Source of the DNA: Plutella xylostella
Taxonomy: Eukaryota; Arthropoda; Insecta; Lepidoptera; Plutellidae
DNA: 64,000 nucleotides
Assembly (NCBI RefSeq): GCF_932276165.1
Contig: NC_064010.1
Location: 4,030,001-4,094,000, forward strand
Direction of reading: 5' to 3'
Made by a program: the position numbers and the translations under genes. Positions within the stretch are counted from its first letter, which is position 1, and the number at the start of each line of letters is the position of its first letter. The notes beneath the pieces were generated by a model. That model saw only the letters and a list, made by a program, of their open reading frames with translations, ran no database searches and was not told where the DNA came from. Shown here one piece after another: positions 56,221 through 64,000 of this stretch.

Positions 56221-58297
56221 GTAAGTCATAATAAGATTGCGTTGTGTTATGTCAGACGTTGGTTTTTGATAATTTGCTTTCACTTGCCGGCTAGTGGTGC
56301 AATGAGAGGGAAACAGGGCCAGTGGGTCGATGGAAAGTATAGTTGAAATACTCTGGGAGGCTGCATCTTGTCATAATAGCCACCTGCCATGAATTTGTAA
56401 TGGCTCTATTCAATGTTTTTTTTAATAATTCTGGAGCGGAGTTTAGAAAATGATTTATAGTATTTTTTTGTAAAAAGGAAAACTTTAGGTTTATATACGG
56501 TAATTGTAGCCAGTAAGTGCTACTTCTGACTCAGTTATTACTTATTATTAAAATAAGCACACAATATCTATAATTTAAAAATAAACTTCATAATTTTACA
56601 CAGTTAATTACTGTGCTTTTATGTATAAACTTACGAATTCAAGATGCAATTGAAATAAAGGTTTTCAGATAATAAAATTAAGATAAAACCTATTATAATG
56701 TATTAAGTACTTATTAATTATCGTGGGGACATCTCACACTCTGCCGTCCGTCCCCTAACTAGGCAGAGCCTGTGATATGGGTATCGGACAGCTGATATAT
56801 TAATGTTTATCTTATAGGTTTAAATAGTGAGTAACATACTTAAATGACTAATTTATAAAATTTATTTATTTTATATTTAAATAAAAATATAAATAGGTTA
56901 ATTTATAACAATTTATGCGATGTCACACAATGAAAGATTTAAATGCCTAATAATGTATCTTTTTATGAAACCAGGAAAAATAAGATCTCATTGTAGATAA
57001 TATGATGTACTGATAAAACATTATGCATATAGCCACTTCTACATAAATATACCTAGATGAATATTGTAAGTACTTGCCTGCAATGAAAAAGTTCCAGTGA
57101 ACTGAAAAAAAACTTTATATTTAAAAAGTTAATTAGGTACGAGTATATTAATTAATTTTAGCAAATTTAACCTATAAATTTTGGAAATCCTGATTTACGG
57201 ACAACCTTATAGAGTTGAATTACAGTTCAAATTCTCATAGCACTAAAATCAGAATTTGTGCCTTCAGAATCGACATAATTCTCGCTCTAAAAAATTAAGA
57301 TATCTAAAGAGGATTTAACAAATACCTACAATGAGCTTTATGTGTATGTGTAGATTTCGTGCAGATGTTTGAATAGTCACGATAAATGAGAAATAAAATT
57401 ATTACTGTCATTGTCTACTACAAACATTCAGACGCAACAGAATTATCAGACCATTGAAAAAATCACCCTGTATAGGCATTATTCAGCTAATCTTTTCTGA
57501 CTGCAAACTTATCGCCTGTTTCCCAGTGTCTTTGTTGAGATTACCTATTTGTGGCATAATACTTAAGCAATAGGTATAAATATTTTTATGTACATAATTG
57601 CACCACAACTACCTCACAATCATATAGACTCACTCTCTTCCATTCAAAGGTTGTCTGGTAGAGATTGCTATAAGCAATAAAGATGCCTCTTTGCATTGTT
57701 TTATTTTTAAGTTTTGTTTTTTTAAAAATATTTGTTCTTGATGCAAATAAAGTGTATTGTATTGTATCGAAATCATATATGCAGTCTCTAAGTTTAGTTT
57801 AAGACGGTGACGTGACTTTTAAGGCATGATTTTTCCGGATGAAATAGTTTAAGTAGGGTGGTAACCAATAGGCTTTGTTAACTATACCTACATAGCTTAC
57901 GGGCCGCTATGAAAAAAACCTTGACACTTCTATATAATATATTTTTATAAAATAAATCAGAAAGTATATAATGAGTCCATTGCTCGAAGGTTGCCAATAA
58001 AATATATTATGTAAAATTATGCAAAATTATCAGGTATTTGGTAACATGGATCGTGGGGGATTCTGTAGAACAAGTTCAACGAATAAAAACAGCTGTTTTT
58101 AAGCTTAATGAAGTAAAAAAATAAAGTTCAAATGGTATATCTTTATAGATAGGTATGTAATAATAATAGTTTAAAACATGCGAAAGCATGGCCGTCTCCA
58201 CAGGCAAGAGGATCGAGACGATTTGACGTTTCGCGCGCTCTCAACCATAGACTAAAATTGCTCTCAACCACTCGGCGATAATATCGTGTCCTGACCT

Positions 58298-58454
58298 GAC
58301 CCCTTAGCATGAATTTTCATCGTGAACGTGAAGTAGAATTCATCGAGTCATTTTGTATGAAAATATGAACAGCGCCCCAGAACTAAAATTTCCCCACAAA
58401 ATTCATCGAGAAATTTCACGTCACGTTCACGATGAAAATTCATGCTAAGGGGTC
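58298..58454. mobile_element. Hairpin MITE, long form
   Basis: GACCCCTTAGCATGAATTTT plus CATCGTGAACGTGA is inverted at the other end (TCACGTTCACGATGAAAATT then CATGCTAAGGGGTC). Arms of about 34 bases, total 157. Confidence 0.8.
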
Positions 58455-59500
58455 TGGATTTGATTCGTGTGACGTAGTGCGACACACAGAACTATTATTT
58501 TAGAAATAAAATTGCATAATTTACAAGCGTTGGTCAGTGAACATATATTCAGTATCAATTGCCGTATGAAACTGAGAACACTTAACTGATTTTAACTCAC
58601 CATCTCGAGAAGTTACCTACGCCAACATAAAGTTCTATAAGTAACTATAAGTACCTGAAAAAAACCACCCGTTACTTAGATGTCTGTAAAACTTTAAACT
58701 CAAACCAGTGCACACCAAACACAAAGATTACAAAATAGAAATCGCATTGGTGTCCTTATTACTAAAACGATTATTTCACATTTTAAAGTATCTAAACAGT
58801 GATCTAACCGCACAGGTAAGCTGATTTTCGTCATCTACCACGATAAATCGAAGGCAGTTACATATCTGATATAATTAATCTTTAAGCCAAAGCAAGAAAA
58901 TCAGAGCAAAACCAAAATTAACACAGATAATTTTTGCTTTGGTTAAAATTGATTTAAAATGGGCTTTAAGCACTATGCATATCTATTTACTTTCTTAAAA
59001 TATGTAGGTATAATATAAAAATAAATTTGGATTAAACACTAAAGAATAACCACAAATAAAAAAGACACGTGGACACATAATTTTTTTACCGCGAATTTCC
59101 AAAGTCACAAGCACAAAAGTTATTCATTATGACACCCTGAGTAACCTCATTTCATCTTCCTAGGTATACCCTTTTTTGGATTAACACCTTCGGTATTTAT
59201 TAGAAGGAATATGTTGTGGTGTGTGTGTGTTAAATGACTATGTCACGTGTAGATAATTTTAACGTTAAATTATATTTGATCCAAGCTCTCGTGTCACATA
59301 GCTCTGTTCTAAGTTAATTATTTGAATAATTGCTTCTTAGTAGACCACTTAGGTACAGGCACTTGAAGAGATACTAACCATAGATTACATACACCTAATG
59401 GCGTTAACTACGTGACTTATGAGGTGTGGGTATTCACCATCATCATCATCAGCAGCCCGTAGTCCTTCGTCGTCACCTGCTGGACATAGGCCTTCCAAAA

Positions 59501-60050
59501 TACACTCACGGGCAATGAAAAGGTTCCACTCACAAAATGCCCACACCAAACGACCCCATTTTTTACAGACATTTAATTTAAAAAAATAACAAAATATTAC
59601 CTTTTCTAGTTGGTAATATGCTGATGCTCTGTTAAATGTACTTCAATGTTGCAAAAGGCGTCATTAAACTAGACTTTTCCGTTTAGACGTAATTTGATGT
59701 TAGACGACCGAATGGCGTAGTGGTTAGTGACCCTGACTACTGAGCCGATGGTCCCGGGTTCGATTCCCGGCTGGGGCAGATATTTGTTTAAACACAGATA
59801 TTTGTTCTCGGGTCTTGGATGTGCCCGTAAAATGGCAATAGGCCCGCCCCCTATTACATTGGGACTAACATACACTCTGGCGAAAAGTGGGTGCAGCAAT
59901 GCACCTCTGCCTACCCCGCAAGGGAGTACATTAGTACAAGGCGTGAGTGCGTGTTTTTTTTTTTTTTTTGATGTTTTTCTCAGTGGAACCGTTTCATTTC
60001 CCGTGAGTGTAATGTATTTACACTGAACTGGTTCATTGCCCGCAAGTGTA
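59501..60050. mobile_element. Inverted-repeat element interrupted by a SINE
   Basis: Left TACACTCACGGGCAATGAAA and the right complement TACACTTGCGGGCAATGAAC are inverted. A second internal copy of the end (CATTTCCCGTGAGTGTAAT) lies at about 59995. The SINE at 59702 sits in its middle. Confidence 0.7.
59702..59966 (+). mobile_element. Complete tRNA-derived SINE, tail type 2
   Basis: Flanked by TTTGATGTT at 59693-59701 and 59967-59975. Head GACGACCGAATGGCGTAGTG, B box GGGTTCGATTCCCGGC, tail ATTACATTGGGACTAACATA to GGCGTGAGTGCGTG and a poly-T run. The best reference copy of this family in the window. Confidence 0.88.
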
Positions 60051-60329
60051 ATTAATTACCTAGTATAGTCAAAATTATATTGTGTTTACATTAGAGAAGT
60101 CTTAAATATTTATTTGTCATTTATCTAATTGTTAAATATAGTAATAGAAAAAATAGGCACAGGTCGAGTGCCAACATCAAAGTAATACCTAGTGATTATT
60201 GTTCCAGGCACCCCGTTTAATTCTTTTGTATGAAAAAACCATTTTGAAAGGAAAATAAATAAATTCAATTACGTTACTGTACAAATACATTATTTTGTAC
60301 ATTTATCATTACTGCTTGATAAAGTCTCA

Positions 60330-60690
60330 ATTAGTGTGTCCTATAGGTTATGACCTACGGGGCTGAAACGTAGACACTTGCAGTGGGACTGGTTCACAAA
60401 CTGAAGGTCACTCAGCGAGCTATGGAAAGAGCTATGCTTGGAGTCTCTCTGAAAGATCGCATCCACAACGAAGTGATCGTCCAGAGAACTAAAGTCACCG
60501 ACATAGCTCACCGAGTTAGTAAGCTTAAGTGGCAGTGGGCTGGTCACATCTGTCGAAGAACCGATAACCGATTGGGTAAACGTGTTCTGGAGTGGAGGCC
60601 GCGACTATAGACAAACATAGTATACCTAGGACGCCCTCCGGCTAGATGGGGTGACGACTTTCGAAAGGTGGCTGGTAATGTCATCATTGA
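60330..60690 (+). mobile_element. RTE-type LINE reverse-transcriptase C-terminal fragment
   Basis: Reads KVTQRAMERAMLGVSLKDRI, then TKVTDIAHRVSKLKWQWAGH and RRTDNRLGKRVLEWRPR, the known lepidopteran endonuclease-reverse transcriptase tail, then a stop and a disrupted GRPPARWGDD-like end. Non-functional fragment. Confidence 0.8.
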
Positions 60691-60751
60691 AAGCACATGC
60701 TGATACTATAGATCTCTAATATGGACGTAGGTAAAATTTATAAGACCGTTG

Positions 60752-60960
60752 GCTGTGGTAGCTCAGTCGGGTAAGCGTCCGCTTCTCACGCCAGAGATGC
60801 GGGTTCAAATCTCGGCGCTGACATGTATGAGTTCTTTATTGGAATTTAAGTATAGGTATATAGGTACCATCGAAAACATCGTGAGGAAACCTGCATATCT
60901 AAATTTAGCACATAATTAGATAACTATATGAAACCACCAACCCACAGGTTAATATTATAA
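60752..60960 (+). mobile_element. Second tRNA-derived SINE family
   Basis: GTGGTAGCTCAGTCGGGTAA (A box) and GATGCGGGTTCAAATCTCGG (B box), body AACATCGTGAGGAAACCTGC, end GAAACCACCAACCCACAGG. It looks like a tRNA, but its ends do not pair as an acceptor stem. Confidence 0.75.
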
Positions 60961-61004
60961 CTGTGCTATTAATTTACTTTATAGTGCTGTACTAATTAAG
61001 CGTG

Positions 61005-61165
61005 TATGTCTGTTACTCTTTCACGCCAAAACTACTGAACGGATTTGAATGAAATTTGGTATGCATACGGTCTAGACCCTGGGAAAGAACATAAGCTACT
61101 TTTTATCCCGGAACCCCCACGGGAAAACTTTTTAAGGGGAAGCGAAGCTCTCGTCAACAACTTGT
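61005..61165 (-). repeat. Dispersed tail repeat, copy 6
   Basis: GTTACTCTTTCACGCCAAAA, TACGGTCTAGACCCTGGGAA and GGGGAAGCGAAGCTCTCG: minus-strand, lacking the far TTAGTTAGGAT end. Confidence 0.75.
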
Positions 61166-61957
61166 AGAATATAAGACCCGTATTTCTGGGAGAGTTACGA
61201 AGGTTACGTTTATGTTATTAACGATAGGAAGATGACTTTACAGAGAACGTCAAGACAAGGCAATCCACTGAAGGAAATCCCAAATTGCATACTTCACATT
61301 GCATCGTGGGGAATAAAATGTCATTACAAGTGCAGTTAGCTTGATGAAGTACCGATGTGATATGTGATAATATGAATGTAAATTGTGATTGAATTCATTG
61401 TTTTAATTCGCAAAATGTACATTCATTCGTAATTTAGAAAAATTACAAATGGTACAAAGTTTAGATTTTTACAATCGTTATTTTTATTGGAACAGTTTAT
61501 GGCTTAATTAAGCATTTTAATAGTGTCATTAATTTAATAGTAATGTAATAAAAAGGCTTATACCCAGCAGTGGGCAGATACGGGCTGAAAATGATGTAAT
61601 AAAAAAACAAAATATATATATTTTTTTATTGAAATTTTTAACAGCCTTACTAGGAAATTTTACAGCCTGCCTATAAGGAGTTTTGTTTCAAAGGAAGTGT
61701 GGGAAAAAATATGTGAAATTAAGACAAAACCTATCCTTACTACGTAATACAGAGACAGAGACTCAAATTACTGTCGCATATTGTTTTTTTGGGATTCAAG
61801 TGGTTTATTTTGTGGGAGTTTATCATTGAACTACCAAACTCTTTGAGATGAGCCCTTTCATACATATTTTTAAGGGAGCGTTTCTTTATTGGTACCATAA
61901 TATTGATGGAAGTTATACCTAATGTTCTTTAAAGTAATTGATATAACTTATTACATA

Positions 61958-62173
61958 CTAGCTGTTCCCGCGCGCTTCGCTTCGCCTTAAAAAGTTTTCC
62001 CGTGGGAATTCCGGGATGAAAAGTAGCCTATGTTCTTTCCCAGGGTCTAGAACGTATGTATACCAAAATTCACTCAAATCCGTTCAGTAGTTTTGGCGTG
62101 AAAGAGTAACAGACAGACAGACAGACAGACACACAGTTCTTTACTTTCGCATTTATAATATTAGTTAGGATTT
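61958..62173 (+). repeat. Dispersed tail repeat, copy 7
   Basis: ACTAGCTGTTCCCGCGCGCT to ATAATATTAGTTAGGAT. Full-length for the recognisable unit. Confidence 0.8.
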
Positions 62174-62338
62174 CATAATCTGAAACCTAGTGCGATGGTT
62201 ATAATTTATTGTTCACTACATTATTATTATATTGAAATTAAGTCGTTATAACATCAAACATACGTACTGTTTAAGTCGGCAGATATTAGATATTTTAGCT
62301 GTAAAGTGAGTTTTGCAATTATAGCTAAGTACAGTCAG

Positions 62339-62449
62339 CTGCATAAGTAGCTATACACTTTTGAACCTTGTCAAACTCACTAACTGCCTATTTAGTAGGT
62401 AGTTTGATACGGTACAAAAGTGTATAGCTACTTATGCAGCTGACTGTAC
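62339..62449. mobile_element. Perfect-arm hairpin MITE
   Basis: GTACAGTCAGCTGCATAAGT followed by AGCTATACACTTTTG is exactly inverted at the far end. Arms of about 35 bases without mismatch and a partly self-complementary centre suggest a recent copy. Confidence 0.85.
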
Positions 62450-62582
62450 CTACATGTACATACTCGTTGGTCTGTAAAACTTGCGAAATTTAATACAATA
62501 CATGTTAATTGTAGTTTTTCAGATATTCGACAGAATACCGACTTAATTTATTTATTTTAGTAGCTAACTAACTATAGTTCCA

Positions 62583-62940
62583 TGCTGTCGGATGGGCATG
62601 TAAAGCAGTCGGTCCTGCGCCTAGCTCTCTCCAGTCGTGTCGGTCAATCCGTCCCATTGGGTTATGAGAGTGATGGAACAGAGAGTGCTCCTGTGTACTG
62701 CGCACACACTTGAGCACTATAATCTACTCCTGCGTAGATGGCTGATCTCAATTGAGATTGGCCGCCGTAGTCGAAATTCGGCTAGGAGGACATTATTATC
62801 ATTATCATTATAACTATAGTTAGACCTTAGGCGGGTGGCGGGTAGTGGTTGGATGAGGAAGGCCGAGGACCGAGTGTTGTAGCGCTCCTTGGGATAGGCC
62901 TATGTACAGCAGTGGATGATTATTGGCTGATGATGATGAA
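62583..62940 (+). mobile_element. Two LINE 3' end fragments
   Basis: 62583-62815 is a repeat with GCAGTCGGTCCTGCGCCTAG, GAGATTGGCCGCCGTAGTCG and an ATTATCATT tail. 62830-62940 is an RTE end (GTAGTGGTTGGATGAGGAAG, GTACAGCAGTGGATGATTAT, GATGATGATGA). Confidence 0.65.
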
Positions 62941-63069
62941 CTATAGTTAGTAATGTTTTACAACAATTGCTATTACTGCTTAGGTAGACCAAAATCCAAT
63001 TCCATTTCGTCAAAAAAAATTATACCTACTATTCAATACACATTAATAACTCAAGTAGAACAGTCCTAA

Positions 63070-63285
63070 ATCCTAACTAATATTATAAATGCGAAAGTAA
63101 CTGTGTCTGTCTGTCTGTCTGTCTGTCTGTTACTCTTTCACGCCAAAACTACTGAACGGATTCGAATGAAATTTGGTATACATATGGTCTAGACCCTGAG
63201 AAAGAACATAGGCTACTTTTTATCCCGGAATTCCCACGGGAAAACTTTTTAAGGCGAAGCGAAGCGCGCGGGAACAGCTAGTTAA
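63070..63285 (-). repeat. Dispersed tail repeat, copy 8
   Basis: Minus-strand full unit from TCCTAACTAATATTATAAAT through (GTCT)n to GCGCGCGGGAACAGCTAG. Confidence 0.8.
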
Positions 63286-63903
63286 ATATAAAATTGAATA
63301 GAAAAATATCAATCAAGTTTCAACCACCGGTGGCGTTAAATGCCACTTTTTGCTAACGTGCTAAATTACAATTATTTGTTGCATGTCTAGAAGTGTGTCA
63401 GTGGTGTGCATCACAAAAACTCTTCGGTGCGAGACCGACTAGACCGTCAGAATTGAACCTTCTAACGTTATGTCAAAGTTAAATTCAATTCAATTCTAAA
63501 TTTAAATAATTTATTTCAGAATAAAAGTCCATAAATTAATACAGGCACAATAAATATTCGCGATCAAATTAAAATAATACACATAAAAATATATAAGTAT
63601 ATAAATTTCTGAAAATAATCTACACTATATTGCTTAAATAATTAAAATAATATTTTAAATGAAAGATTTTTTTTAAAACTTTGGCTTTTTAAACAGTTAC
63701 TTACACCCTGACAGAGAATAGAATAGCATATATATAATAAATAAAACTAGCTCTTAACTAGGTAATATTATTAAAATTTAATCATTAATCTGATGTGTGC
63801 ACTCTAGGTGGTTATAGGAATGAAATGTAACTTCATATTTATTCATAATAATTAAAAGACATAGAAAAACATAATTATACAAATAGCCCCCCCCCCCCCC
63901 CAG

Positions 63904-64000
63904 GACGCACCCGACCCAAAGGTTCCCATGACGCTGGCAGCATTACCGCGCTGCACTGCGAGGGAGATCCTCTGCATCAAGTACGCCCCAGAGCGCTTGT
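63904..64000 (+). CDS. First visible coding exon of an unrecognised gene (partial)
   Basis: Preceded by a run of 15 C then AG at 63902-63903. The frame from 63904 stays open to the window edge and includes an in-frame ATG at 63928 in the context GGTTCCCATGA, giving MTLAALPRCTAREILCIKYA and four more residues. GC content jumps from the AT-rich flank to that of coding exons here. Whether translation starts at 63928 or the exon is internal cannot be decided. I do not recognise the protein. Confidence 0.55.

Larger units (their letters stand above)
56221..63903. other. Repeat-filled region, possibly first intron of the downstream gene
   Basis: No coding sequence recognised other than LINE relics. 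Elements not listed separately: SINE tail at 56722-56800 (-), MITE relic at 57366-57475 related to 12374, LINE tail at 57630-57770 ending GTATTGTATTGTAT. Much of 57780-59490 and 61170-61950 is AT-rich with nothing recognisable. Confidence 0.4.

Noticed and set aside
60752..60830. Apparent tRNA gene
   Set aside because: Polymerase III boxes are present, but the ends do not pair into an acceptor stem and the body continues as a SINE tail. The same holds at 10934, 22684 (-), 54050, 55137 (-) and 59702.

Overview
The window is eukaryotic, intron-rich and full of transposons. It looks like a moth or butterfly chromosome. The evidence is short phase-matched exons with GT/AG borders, AT-rich introns, tRNA-derived SINEs, RTE-type LINE remnants ending in GATGAT or TGTAT tails, and very many small inverted-repeat elements (MITEs), mostly with TA target sites. 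The species call is inference from these repeat styles. No bacterial features, rRNA, genuine tRNA genes or CRISPR arrays are seen.

Layout: (1) 178-11864 (+) is the 3' part of a copper-transporting P1B-ATPase gene (ATP7), 12 exons from the CPC membrane segment to the stop. (2) 18281-13908 (-) is a five-exon, about 700-residue piggyBac-derived transposase-like gene, convergent with ATP7. It has an intact DDD(D) catalytic set and C-terminal cysteine/histidine finger but an acidic intron-split N-terminus, which suggests domestication. (3) 19927-28636 (+) is a ten-coding-exon C2H2 zinc-finger gene of about 1056 residues. It is divergent from the piggyBac gene across about 1.6 kb and shares a similar acidic, ΨKxE-rich N-terminal segment with it. 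(4) 28637-36077 is a transposon nest. A 5.4-kb TA-flanked inverted-repeat element interrupts a LINE/SINE-type tail and itself carries at least three further inverted-repeat elements and LINE pieces. (5) 36078-40408 (+) is HMGXB4, complete in eight exons. (6) 46545-42231 (-) is a Ty1/copia retrotransposon with all domains, broken by one frameshift. (7) 46546-63903 holds repeats and no recognisable coding gene. A candidate promoter and untranslated first exon lies near 56040-56220. (8) 63904-64000 (+) is the first visible coding exon of an unrecognised gene running off the edge.

The most unusual pattern is a set of 'exon echoes'. In ATP7, the zinc-finger gene and HMGXB4, the 3' end of an exon together with its splice donor (or, in HMGXB4, also the end of the last coding exon) is repeated one to three times just downstream. 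Several echoes differ from the parent exon almost only at synonymous codon positions. They may be alternative exons, remnants of exon duplication, or uncollapsed haplotypes in the assembly. The other leading candidate for new biology is the divergent pair of piggyBac-derived and zinc-finger genes with related N-termini.
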